From: Planctomycetaceae bacterium
GTDB lineage: Bacteria > Planctomycetota > Planctomycetia > Planctomycetales > Planctomycetaceae
NCBI GenBank assembly: GCA_900299185.1
Contig: OMIV01000254.1
Location: 19,754-83,753, forward strand
Direction of reading: 5' to 3'
Length of the DNA: 64,000 nt
The stretch's first letter is position 1, and every line of letters begins with the position of its first letter. Positions 11,844 to 21,700 of this stretch are shown piece by piece. A model generated the notes under the pieces. That model did not search any database, was not told where the DNA came from, and worked only from the letters and a program-made list of their open reading frames with translations. Made by a program: the position numbers and the translations under genes.

Positions 11844-12141
11844 TTCCCAGAACGTTGCCCATCAGCATTGTCTGACCCGCGAACGACCATCCGTCACAAG
11901 CACATCGCCGAGCGCTGCGTCGCATGCTGTGACTCGAGATCGGACAGTATCGCCCCGCCCGCAACAAATCAGTCCGCCCTTCCGACAGCTTTCGAATTCA
12001 GACCAACGACCTACGATGGTGAGCGATCTATCGATTGGTAGCATGAGTGACGGCCTCATACGGCGCCGCTCAACTGCGACCGGACTTGCCAAGCGACTCT
12101 GCTCCATCCCCGCCATGACTCCTTCCAACAGAAGCACAATC

Positions 12142-15100
12142 ATGACACCACGCCAATACTTCGTCCGTCTGTGTGTTAGCTCCTGTCTCGCGGCCAGTGC
12201 GATTGGCCCATCGGCTCAGGCTGCGGATGACATCGACTTCAATCGAGATATCAGGCCCATCCTGTCTGACAATTGCTTCGCCTGTCATGGCCCCGATGCC
12301 AATCATCGCAAGGGTGACTTGCGATTGGATATTCGAGAAGACGCACTCGGCTCCAAAGCGATTACGCCCGGCAAGCCAGAGATGAGTAAGCTCATCCAAC
12401 GCATTCTCAGCGACGATCCTGAGCAAGTCATGCCGCCCAAGGATTCGCCCAAGCGACTCACTGCCGCTCAAAAGGATCTGCTTAAGAAGTGGATCACAAG
12501 CGGCGCCGAGTATCAGGGGCACTGGGCCTATCAGACTCCCAAGAAGTTAAGCGTTCCAGCGGGAGTCCAGCCTGTTGATTTCCTCGTGCAACAGCGACTC
12601 AAGAAGCTGGGCCTCTCACCTTCCGTCGAGGCCGATCGACGCACTCTCGCGCGACGACTCAGCTTCGATCTGGTTGGTCTCCCGCCCAAGACCGAGGACG
12701 TCGATGCCTTCGTCGCTGACCAGTCGCCCGATGCCTACAAGAACTACTTCGAGAAGTTGATCGCGTCTCCGCACTACGGCGAGCGAATGGCGATTGGTTG
12801 GCTCGACGCGGTCCGGTTTGCAGACACGATTGGCTATCACTCGGACAACCCGCGAAACATCTTCCCGTATCGCGACTATGTCATTCGCGCCTTCAACGAG
12901 AACAAGCCTTTCGATCAATTCACCGTCGAGCAGTTGGCTGGCGATCTGCTGCCCAATCCGACGGTTGAGACGAAGGTAGGCTCGGCCTTCAATCGGCTCT
13001 TGCTCACGACGGAAGAAGGTGGCGCTCAAGCCAAGGACTATGAAGCCCGTTACCTCACTGACCGAGTCCGAGCACTCGGAACGGTCTGGCTCGGTCAGAC
13101 GATTGGTTGTTGCCAATGTCACGACCATAAGTTCGACCCAAGCACTCAGCGCGACTTCTATTCGTTGGGTGCGTTCTTCGCGGACATTCAAGAAGCGATC
13201 ATCGGTGGTCGCGAGCCGGGCATGCCGGTTCCCACGCTCGAGCAAACTGCAGAGTTAGCCAAGTTGCAAAAGGCTGCGGCTGACCTCGAAGCACAATTCA
13301 ATGCGCCGCAACCGCAGCTCGCGGAAGCGTTCGCCAAGTGGCAAGAACAACAAGCTCAGCTCGCCAATCAAGAAGCGAATTGGACTCAGCTCAAGCCAAT
13401 CAAGCTGGAATCAACCGGCAAGGCCAAGCTGACTCTGCAAGGCGATAACTCGATCCTCGTCAGCGGACCAAAGCCTGATAAGGACGACTACAAGCTCGAC
13501 ATCACTGGCGAATTGAAGAACGTCGTCGGGCTGAGAATCGAAGTTCTCCCTGATGGTTCTTTGCCCGCTCAAGGACCAGGTCGAGCCGGCAACGGCAACT
13601 TCGTCCTGACCGAAGTGGTTGCTCAAGTGCGTCGCGCCGACGGTAAGACTCAAGCCATCAAGTTCACGGCCGCTCGCGCATCGATCGAACAAACCGGGAT
13701 TGCGGAAGCCAATCCTTACAAGGCTTGGAATGCAGCCTCGACCATCGACGCTGATGAGAAAGGTGCTCAGTGGGGTTGGGCGATCCTGCCGGAAGTCGGC
13801 AAGCCTCAGCAATTGCTGCTGACCTTGGCCGAACCGATCAGCATGGATTTGGGCGACGCTCTTCAAGTGGAATTAAAACAACAGCACGGGCAAGGCAGCC
13901 ACACGCTGGGCAAGTTCCGAGTTTCAACCACATCTAAGTCGGAAGCTCTGCAAGCTCCCCTTGGTTCGAGCGCTCTCACCAAAGAGCTTGTCGACCTCCT
14001 CAACATTCCCACTGACAAACGGCAGCCTGCTCAAAGCGACAAGCTCTTCGCACTCTTCAAGAATGTTGGCCCAGAACTTGCCGATCTCCGCAGCCGCAGA
14101 GACGCCGCCAAGAAAGCCGCTACCGATTTCGAAGCGTCGTTCCCCAAGTGCATCGTCTCGGTGGCAGGCAATCCTCGCACGGTCCGCATTCTGCCGCGCG
14201 GGAACTGGATGGACGAAAGCGGGCCGATCATGCAACCCGCGCTGCCCGCGTTCCTAACAACTGCGAATCTCAAAGCTCCCGACAGCGCGACACCTGCCGT
14301 ACAAGGAAAGAGACTGAATCGACTCGATCTTGCGCAGTGGGTCACGGCTCGCGACAACCCTCTCACCGCACGCGTCTTCGTGAACCGACTGTGGAAGCAA
14401 TTCTTCGGAGTTGGCTTGTCAAAGACGTCCGACGACTTCGGTGCTCAAGGTGAGCCGCCCGTTAATCCAGAGTTGCTCGATTGGCTGGCCGTCGAGTTCA
14501 TCGACAGTGGCTGGAATATTAAGCACATGGTTCGACTGATGGTGATGAGCAACACCTACAAACAAGTCTCCACGACCTCGAAGGAACAACTGCAACGCGA
14601 TCCCGAAAACCGTGAGCTTACTCGACAAAGCCGTTATCGACTCGATGCCGAACTCGTCCGAGACAACGCCTTGGCGATCAGCGGCCTGCTGATTCCCAAG
14701 ATTGGCGGACCGAGCGTGAAGCCGTATCAGCCCGATGGCTATTGGGAGAATTTGAATTTCCCGACACGCACATGGCAGGCAGATCAGAACGAGAATCAAT
14801 ACCGCCGAGGTCTCTACACCTGGTGGCAACGCTCGTTCGTGCATCCGAGCATGTTGGCCTTCGATGCTCCGACTCGTGAGGAGTGCGCAGCCGATCGACC
14901 TCGATCCAACATTCCGCAACAAGCGCTGGTGCTGCTGAATGATCCGAGCTATGTCGAAGCAGCTCGAACCTTCGCTGCGTCCATCGTGCAAAGTGGCGGA
15001 GCGGACTCGGCATCGCGTCTGAAGTTCGCGTTCCGCAAAGCACTCGCCCGAGACCCGCGTCCGCAAGAAAGCGAGCAGCTCTCAAAGCTTGTCGACAAGT

Positions 15101-15258
15101 TGTCGGCCCAATACACGGCTGACCCAAAGGCCGCCGAGGCAATCTTGAAAGTCGGCATTGCTCCAATGCCCAACGGCATGAACCCAGCCGAACTCGCCAC
15201 ATGGACCAACATCGCTCGCGTCATCATGAACCTGCACGAGACCGTCGTGCGGAGCTGA
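12142..15258 (+). CDS. PSCyt1/DUF1549/DUF1553 exported cytochrome c protein
   Basis: A 1038-residue exported protein of planctomycete type. The frame opens at 11779, but the ATG at 12142 starts a signal peptide ending in AQA, so the upstream 121 codons are discarded. Near the N-terminus the PSCyt1 module carries a haem motif (NCFACHG). DUF1549 follows, including the second CxxCH (CCQCHDHKFDP). A central beta-sandwich-like region with Gln-rich helices precedes the C-terminal DUF1553 (NPLTARVFVNRLWKQFFG, SRYRLDAELVRDNALAISG, QALVLLNDPSYVEAARTF). Such proteins are thought to work in periplasmic polysaccharide breakdown or electron transfer, but none is firmly characterised. It usually pairs with a DUF1501 gene, which is absent here. 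Confidence 0.93.
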   Translation: MTPRQYFVRLCVSSCLAASAIGPSAQAADDIDFNRDIRPILSDNCFACHGPDANHRKGDLRLDIREDALGSKAITPGKPEMSKLIQRILSDDPEQVMPPKDSPKRLTAAQKDLLKKWITSGAEYQGHWAYQTPKKLSVPAGVQPVDFLVQQRLKKLGLSPSVEADRRTLARRLSFDLVGLPPKTEDVDAFVADQSPDAYKNYFEKLIASPHYGERMAIGWLDAVRFADTIGYHSDNPRNIFPYRDYVIRAFNENKPFDQFTVEQLAGDLLPNPTVETKVGSAFNRLLLTTEEGGAQAKDYEARYLTDRVRALGTVWLGQTIGCCQCHDHKFDPSTQRDFYSLGAFFADIQEAIIGGREPGMPVPTLEQTAELAKLQKAAADLEAQFNAPQPQLAEAFAKWQEQQAQLANQEANWTQLKPIKLESTGKAKLTLQGDNSILVSGPKPDKDDYKLDITGELKNVVGLRIEVLPDGSLPAQGPGRAGNGNFVLTEVVAQVRRADGKTQAIKFTAARASIEQTGIAEANPYKAWNAASTIDADEKGAQWGWAILPEVGKPQQLLLTLAEPISMDLGDALQVELKQQHGQGSHTLGKFRVSTTSKSEALQAPLGSSALTKELVDLLNIPTDKRQPAQSDKLFALFKNVGPELADLRSRRDAAKKAATDFEASFPKCIVSVAGNPRTVRILPRGNWMDESGPIMQPALPAFLTTANLKAPDSATPAVQGKRLNRLDLAQWVTARDNPLTARVFVNRLWKQFFGVGLSKTSDDFGAQGEPPVNPELLDWLAVEFIDSGWNIKHMVRLMVMSNTYKQVSTTSKEQLQRDPENRELTRQSRYRLDAELVRDNALAISGLLIPKIGGPSVKPYQPDGYWENLNFPTRTWQADQNENQYRRGLYTWWQRSFVHPSMLAFDAPTREECAADRPRSNIPQQALVLLNDPSYVEAARTFAASIVQSGGADSASRLKFAFRKALARDPRPQESEQLSKLVDKLSAQYTADPKAAEAILKVGIAPMPNGMNPAELATWTNIARVIMNLHETVVRS

Positions 15259-15286
15259 CGCAGCGAGAACTCTTCCTTGCTCAAGT

Positions 15287-15326
15287 AGCCGTCACTGTCA
15301 GGCAAACGAGTCCGACAGTGACGGCT
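15287..15326. terminator. Perfect 13-bp inverted repeat between convergent genes
   Basis: AGCCGTCACTGTC (15287-15299) pairs perfectly with GACAGTGACGGCT (15314-15326) around a 14-base loop. It sits 28 bases after the DUF1549/DUF1553 gene and 95 bases from the 3' end of the convergent DUF1570 gene. There is no T tract on either side, so it may act as a 3'-end stabiliser or a weak bidirectional terminator. Confidence 0.6.
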
Positions 15327-15420
15327 GATGCTCGTAGCTTCGTGGTCATAAATCCAACACTCGCCGCGCAGTTCGTTCAGCGGCTTCGTCTGATTCCGAC
15401 TGAGTTCCCGTCGTTGTCTG

Positions 15421-16725
15421 TTATGGCCGAAGGTTCGGGACACCGATCGAACGGCCGTATTGGGCCAGCATCTCAGGCAACGTGGAGCCGTAGCTGCGTC
15501 CCATCGCTTCGTCAGGAGTGTCGCCTTCCTTCTGATACATCATGAAGGCCCGGAATCGAGCGGGGTCGAGCTGAATCAGGTAATTCACGAAGTGCCAACC
15601 CATGTCGTATTGCCATGACTCCAACTTGGCATGCTTCTCGAAGAAGTTTCCGCCGAGGTTGCCCGTTTGTTGAACGCGCTGCACCGACTTCTTCTGACGC
15701 TCAAGATCGCTAGCGATCGGTACGACCGCGTACCTCATCCATTCAGCAAGCCCTTCGCCAATCCATTTCGGAAGGTCCATTGTCGACCGAACTCGATGCA
15801 TCACTCCGTGCGTCGTTTCGTGAACCATCAAGCCACCGAAATTCGGTGGTGGGTTGCTGCCCCGGAAACAGGAAATGATCGCTCGCCCGTCACTCGAACC
15901 ATGAGCTAACCCACCGGCCCCTTTCGCATTCGGGTTATCGAGGAACTTCTCTTCAAAGGCCAAGAACGATTCTTCGGTGTTGAACGCGACGATGATGCAC
16001 TTGCCCAGAAAGAGGTTTTTGGTCTTGGACAGCCCCAGAAGCTCACACAGCTTGGCGTACATCCGATCGAGGTTCGCGACATACGGTGCGACTTGATTCG
16101 CGGGCAGGTCGGTCATGAAAAGGAAGAACTGCGTTTCATGGACGAAGAGCGGAGCCTGAGAACTCGACTGCACGCGCTTCAGGAAACTCTTGTAGTCGTC
16201 AATCGTCTTCGCGCGTTCGTCATCGGTCTGTGCGGGCCAAAGTCGATGATTCATCGTCTTGAGTTGCTCGTTGACGTCGGCGTCTCGGGCTGTGACATCA
16301 ATCAAGACATAACCGCGTTTGGCCGGATCGAGGACGAGTTCGTATTCGGTCTGATCGCCTTGCAAGCGCGAGATGAGATTGGCCGCAAACTTCTGCTTCT
16401 TCTTTCCACCAGCTTCGGCCACCGTCAGGAACTTGAGCGTCTCGTTGCCCTTATCCAGCAACGCATCGGTCACTTCGACCATTGTCAAAGTCTTGCCATT
16501 CGCCAGTTCCAAACTGACCGTCTTGCCGACTTCAATCGGTGAATCATTCCCAGCGAGCGGACGAAGGTATTTCGACAGCTCCTCATTAGCCGTTGCCGCC
16601 GGAGCCTTGGCCTTGGGCTTAGTAACCTGCCCCGCAAGCCAACCTTCACCGCCAATCGAAAGCGCTGCCACCAAAGTCAGTCCAAACACCAGTCTGCCAT
16701 AAAGCGGCCGGGGCGAATGAATCAT
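15421..16725 (-). CDS. DUF1570-type secreted metalloprotease-like protein
   Basis: A 434-residue protein with an N-terminal signal or anchor (LVFGLTLVAALSIGGEGWLAG), an early SHD1-like strand-rich region (residues about 60-125), then a zincin domain. The zinc motif is HETTH at about residue 302 with a downstream Glu in GEGLAEW about 25 residues later, as in gluzincins. DUF1570 proteins are common in Planctomycetes and are predicted peptidases without a characterised substrate. It is transcribed toward the DUF1549/DUF1553 gene. Confidence 0.78.
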   Translation of the reverse strand: MIHSPRPLYGRLVFGLTLVAALSIGGEGWLAGQVTKPKAKAPAATANEELSKYLRPLAGNDSPIEVGKTVSLELANGKTLTMVEVTDALLDKGNETLKFLTVAEAGGKKKQKFAANLISRLQGDQTEYELVLDPAKRGYVLIDVTARDADVNEQLKTMNHRLWPAQTDDERAKTIDDYKSFLKRVQSSSQAPLFVHETQFFLFMTDLPANQVAPYVANLDRMYAKLCELLGLSKTKNLFLGKCIIVAFNTEESFLAFEEKFLDNPNAKGAGGLAHGSSDGRAIISCFRGSNPPPNFGGLMVHETTHGVMHRVRSTMDLPKWIGEGLAEWMRYAVVPIASDLERQKKSVQRVQQTGNLGGNFFEKHAKLESWQYDMGWHFVNYLIQLDPARFRAFMMYQKEGDTPDEAMGRSYGSTLPEMLAQYGRSIGVPNLRP

Positions 16726-17008
16726 CGGGCAATCCTCTGATCTTGAACTTTGCTTTAAGTGCTAGCCGGACACATTGCCGACTGAATCGAATTGGCCAAC
16801 GAAGCAGTCGGACTTTTCTTTCGCGATACATCGCGGTGCCACATATTGGGGAACGGAATGCTGCGTTGTCATCAGTGGCAAACGAACTCGACGAGCAACT
16901 GCGAGACAATTAACCGAACCCTGTCGAGAGGTTGGCAATCCTCGACGTCGAGTTGAGCGTCAGACGACATCTGGCTGCCTCAGAAATGAACGTGTGGAGT
17001 GTGATTGA

Positions 17009-17797
17009 ATGGGATTGGAATATCAGACGCGAGCCTGGTTGTATGTCGCCAATGAAGATCAATTCGAACTCGACGAAGATCATCAAGAGGGATGGCACGT
17101 AACTGGGAATAAAGGTCGCTTTTACCATTGGTCAGCAGATGGAAAGTCGTTGGCGTTTTATGCGGTCAAACAATTCATTGACCATTTGCCGACTCTTCGA
17201 AGTTCTCGAGGATTCGTCTCAATGTGTGCCGACTGCTGTGATGTTGGCCTGGGATTTGATCGGGGCTATTGGCTGCGCGACGAGCTGAGCGAAATCAACT
17301 TGCGACAGGAATCACTTCTCACCCTGCCAAACGATGGTCTGCGCGACCATTTCAGTTTCTGTCGTGCAATCAGCTACTCCACCAATGGGCTGTCCGACTT
17401 CCTCAGTCAGTATTCAACATTTGAGCCTTCAAGCTCAGTCGAGCTTCCTGTTGCCGGTTGGTTCTATCTCCGTCGTCAAAAGCCCGAGTTCGCTTCAGTT
17501 GGTGACTTGTTCGAGCCTCAGTCGATAACGATTGGGCAAACCTATGCGTGGGACGACTTCTACGTCTTCTATGGCGACATCGCGCCCGTCGCTTCGGTCG
17601 TTGAGTCGTTTCAAAAGCTCTCAGAGCGATTTCCGTTTGGAGCCGGTTTGATCTCCCCGATCTACCCACGAGGCTTTGATCAGTTCGCTGTTTTCCGAGG
17701 TCGAGCCTATCAGTTGTTTCGAATCACTGAGTCAGAAGTCGCCTTTCATTCGCCGGTTCAATTCAGCACTTGTCGCCACGGATATGGACCGAGTTAA
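17009..17797 (+). CDS. Hypothetical protein, no recognised family
   Basis: A 262-residue soluble protein with no signal peptide or membrane helix. It is rich in aromatic residues (Phe, Tyr, Trp), with an acidic N-terminus (ANEDQFELDEDHQEGW) and a scattered cysteine group (MCADCCDVG). I do not recognise a domain. Base usage looks less G/C-biased than in neighbours, and it precedes a toxin-antitoxin pair, so the 17.0-18.6 kb block may be accessory DNA. The ATG at 17009 is the only good start. Confidence 0.55.
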   Translation: MGLEYQTRAWLYVANEDQFELDEDHQEGWHVTGNKGRFYHWSADGKSLAFYAVKQFIDHLPTLRSSRGFVSMCADCCDVGLGFDRGYWLRDELSEINLRQESLLTLPNDGLRDHFSFCRAISYSTNGLSDFLSQYSTFEPSSSVELPVAGWFYLRRQKPEFASVGDLFEPQSITIGQTYAWDDFYVFYGDIAPVASVVESFQKLSERFPFGAGLISPIYPRGFDQFAVFRGRAYQLFRITESEVAFHSPVQFSTCRHGYGPS

Positions 17798-17921
17798 TGA
17801 TTGAGCGATCGGCGACTACGATGAGGCGAGCACTACCAAGAAGAACGCGAAGCGACCGATACTTCTGCAATGACAGGCTTAGGTGAATCAGGTCGCGATG
17901 AAGTCTTTTGAGGAATGTTCC

Positions 17922-18251
17922 ATGACGGTTCTACAAGAAGCCGAACGCCTACTTCCGAAACTTTCTCGAAGTGAAAAGGCTTTGTTGGCGCAACGCCTCA
18001 TTAGCGAGCTGGCCGATAGCTTTCCCGGCATTGAATCCCATCCAAACGTTTGCGGCGGCGAGCCGTGCATTGTTCGGACTCGAATCCCAGTCTGGGTATT
18101 GGAGCAAGCTCGACGGCTCGGTTTGAATGGTGCCGACCTGTTGCGTAGCTATCCCACATTGCGAGCCGAAGATCTCGCACAAGCATGGGCCTTTGTGTGG
18201 TCGCACGGTCAAGAAATCGATCAGCAAATCCGTGAAAACGAGGCGGCATAG
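17922..18251 (+). CDS. DUF433 antitoxin of a DUF433/DUF5615 pair
   Basis: A 109-residue protein. The frame opens at 17883, but GAGGA at 17910-17914 sits 7 bases before the ATG at 17922, so I start there. The C-terminal 75 residues match DUF433: SHPNVCGGEPCIVRTRIPVW, then VLEQARRLGLNGADLLRSYP and LRAEDLAQAWAF. The N-terminal LLPKLSRSEKALLAQRLISE resembles a short helical antitoxin-like extension. DUF433 proteins commonly sit directly upstream of PIN-like DUF5615 toxins, as here (2-base gap), and are predicted to bind the toxin and the promoter. Confidence 0.82.
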   Translation: MTVLQEAERLLPKLSRSEKALLAQRLISELADSFPGIESHPNVCGGEPCIVRTRIPVWVLEQARRLGLNGADLLRSYPTLRAEDLAQAWAFVWSHGQEIDQQIRENEAA

Positions 18252-18253
18252 TC

Positions 18254-18601
18254 GTGGCGGCACTCTACTCGAATGAGAACTTTCCAATTCCTGTTGTCGA
18301 AGAACTTCGGCGGCTCGGCCATGATGTTTTAACCGTCCTAGAAGCTGGCAAGGCGGACCAATCAATCTCTGACGAGGACGTCTTAAAGTATGCCGTCAGC
18401 CTGAATCGCGCCGTCTTGACTCTGAATCGCAAGCACTTCATCCGGCTGCATCAAGCAAGTCCGAATCACTCAGGAATTGTGGTTTGCACGTTCGATCCAG
18501 ACTTCAGTCGTCAGGCACAGCGAATTCATGAAGTGCTCATCAAGAAGAAGGATCTCGCATGTGAATTGCTGCGAGTGAATCGCCCGGAGTCGGGCCAATG
18601 A
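18254..18601 (+). CDS. DUF5615 PIN-like toxin
   Basis: A 115-residue PIN-like nuclease candidate starting at a GTG, 2 bases after the DUF433 stop, with GAGGCGG upstream in the end of that gene. It shows the family pattern: LYSNENFPIPVVEELRRLGH with an Asn and Glu where the first acidic residue is expected, then SDEDVLKYAVSLNRAVLTLN and KHFIRLHQ. Such proteins are predicted RNases neutralised by the DUF433 partner. The first acidic site reads NEN where D-E-N/D-x is usual, so activity may be altered. Confidence 0.8.
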   Translation: MAALYSNENFPIPVVEELRRLGHDVLTVLEAGKADQSISDEDVLKYAVSLNRAVLTLNRKHFIRLHQASPNHSGIVVCTFDPDFSRQAQRIHEVLIKKKDLACELLRVNRPESGQ

Positions 18602-18711
18602 TCGGCTGAGTTCCGTTTCAGAGGAACGCTGACAAACGCCGCACGCTGTCGCACTTGGGACACATCCGCCAGACTCGCTGTAGTTATTCCACTCTCAAAA
18701 AGGGGGCGACT

Positions 18712-21700
18712 ATGGCGCGTTCGTGTTGGCTGCTTTTGTTCTCGATGGCGATTGGGCTTGTTCCGGCTGCGGCTCGGGCTGAGGAGTTTTTGTTGCATTC
18801 GTTTTCGAAGCAGCAGCTCAGCATTCATTTCTGGAGCGAGGGGGCTTCGTTCGGCGACTTCAATCGCGATGGCAAGATGGATGTCGTGAGTGGGCCGTAC
18901 TGGTATCAGGCTCCCGACTTCAAAACGAAGCATGAGATCTATGAGCCGAAGATGACCTTCAAGAAGGTCGGGGCTGATGGGAAAGAAGAAGTCATCCCCG
19001 GCTTTGAGGGCGGGCTGGGGAGTAAGAATACTTACTCAGACAACTTCTTCGCCTTCACGCATGACTTCAATAACGACGGCTGGACCGACGTCTTGATCTA
19101 TGGCTTTCCCGGTCAAGATGCGTCTTGGTACCAGAACCCGCAGGACAAGGGCGGGCGGTGGACTCGGCATAAGGTGTTTGAGACTGTCGATAATGAGTCG
19201 CCTCAGTGGGGCGACATCACCGGCGATGGGAAGCCCGAGATCATCTGCCATGCGGGCGGGTTCTTGGGGTATGTCAGCCCCGATTGGGCCGATCCAACGA
19301 AGCCGTGGACCTTTCATAAGATCTCGGCGAAGGGACCGTGGCAACGTTTCACGCATGGGCTCGGCTTTGGCGATGTGAATGGAGATGGTCGCAGCGACTT
19401 CTTGCTCGGCAGCGGTTGGTGGGAGCAGCCGGCGTCGCTCGAAGGTGATCCCGAGTGGAAGCATCATCCCGAGCAGTGGGGCAACGGGGCTCAGATGCAT
19501 GTCTACGACGTTGATGGCGATGGTCTCAATGATGTCGTCACGAGCTTGCAGGCACATGGCTTTGGGCTGGCTTGGTTTCAGCAGTATCGAGTCGATGTGC
19601 CGTCAAAGAATGACGACGGCTCGGTGAAGACGACGAAAGAAATTCGCTTCAAGCAGAACCTCATCATGGGGCAGGAGCCGAAGCAGAATCGGTACGGACT
19701 AAAATTCGCGCAACTGCATGCGGTCGAGTTGGTCGACATGGACGGCGATGGGCTGAAGGACATCGTCACCGGCAAGCGGTTTTGGGCGCATGGTCCGAAG
19801 GGCGATGCCGAGCCCGATGCACCGTCGGTCGTGTATTGGTTCAAGCTCGCGAGGAACGCCGACAAGAGCGTTGATTGGGTGCCTCAGTTTGTGGACGACG
19901 ATTCGGGAGTCGGCACGCAGGTCGTGGTCGGGGATCTCAACGGCGACAAGCTGCCCGACATTGTGGTGGGTAATAAGAAAGGCACCTTCATTCATCTGCA
20001 CGAAACGAAGAAGGTCTCGAAGGAAGAGTGGGAAAAGGCTCAGCCAAAGGTCATGTTCGAGCCTCTCCGAGCTTCTGCCGCCGCGCAGGATGGAGCTTCG
20101 CCAACAGGAACAGCAGCGGGTTCAGCCAATAAGGAACCCCCATCAAAAAAAGCTGACGCGCCGGGAACGGCGCATGCTGCGAACAATGTCGTCGGCGAAC
20201 TGCCAAAGGGCCGCGATGGCAATTCGCTCAACACGGACTTCGAAACCGGTGACCTCAGCGACTGGACCGCGACCGGGAACGCTTTTAATAAGCAGCCGGT
20301 CGAAGGTGATCTCGTCCATAAGCGACGTAGGGAATCTTACAGCCGCCATGAAGGCAAGTTCTGGATCGGCGGCTATGAAGTCGTGCAAGACGCCGGAATG
20401 GGGACGCTCACTTCGAAGCCGTTTCGAGTCACTCAACCCTACGCCGCCTTCCGAGTCGCGGGCGGGGCTTACGACAACTGCCGAGTGGAACTCGTCCGCG
20501 CGGACAACGACGAGGTAATTTTTCGCACCACCGTGTTTGAACCCCAGATCTTTCAAGACTCTCATGACTGCAAAGAGGACTTGCGGCCCTGCGTTGTCGA
20601 TCTGTCAGCTCAGTTGGGCAAAGAGATCTTCATTCGGATTGTCGATCAGCAGCAGGGCCATTGGGCTCATCTGAACTTCGACGACTTCAAGCTGTATTCA
20701 AAACGACCGGAGTTCAAAGACGAGTTCAAGCCAGTCAAAGAGGGCCTCAAGCAACTCGGGCCGGCGAAGGGGCAGCCGACGACTCCGGCGGATCAATACA
20801 AATTCGCGGGGCTCAGTCCTGAGGAAGCCGCGAAGGCGATGACCGTTCCGCCCGGCTTCAAAGTGACGCTGTTTGCCGGTGAGCCCGATGTCGTGCAGCC
20901 GATCGCAATGGCAATTGATGACAAAGGCCGGCTGTGGGTGGCCGAGGCGTATTCGTACCCGGCTCGCGTGCCGGACGATCAAGCCAAAGATCGCATCATC
21001 ATTCTTGAAGACACCGATAACGATGGCCGCTTCGACAAACGCAAGGTGTTCATCGACAAGCTGAATTTGGTGAGCGGGCTGGAAGTCGGTTTCGGCGGAG
21101 TGTGGGTCGGAGCGGCTCCAAACTTCCTCTTCATTCCCGACAAGAACGGCGATGACGTGCCAGATGCGGGGCCTCAAGTCTTGCTCGACGGCTGGGGCCA
21201 GCAGGACACGCACGAGACGCTCAACTCATTCATCTGGGGACCGGATGGTTGGCTCTATGGTTGTCATGGCGTCTTCACTCATTCGAATGTCGGCAAGCCC
21301 GGTGCGACCGATGAGCAACGTCAAAAGATCAACGCGGGCATTTGGCGCTATCATCCCGTTAAGCATCAATTCGAGGTCTTTGCGCACGGCACCAGTAATC
21401 CGTGGGGCGTCGACTTCAACGATCGCGGGCAAGCGTTCTTGACGGCGTGCGTGATTCCGCATCTATGGCATGTCATTCAAAATGCACGCTATCAACGGCA
21501 AGCCGGGCCGCACTTCAACCCCTTCACCTACGACGACATCAAGACTATTGCCGTGCATCGACACTATGTCGGAGGCACTCCGCACGGAGGCAACGGTCGG
21601 TCGGATTCGGCAGGCGGCGGACATGCCCATGCCGGAGCGATGATCTATCTGGGGGGTAGTTTTCCTGACAAGTACCGCGATCAGATCTTTATGAACAACA

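Noticed and set aside
11779..12141. Upstream 121-codon extension of the DUF1549/DUF1553 gene
   Set aside because: Composition is Ser/Arg-rich and it precedes a perfect signal peptide at 12142; family members do not have it.
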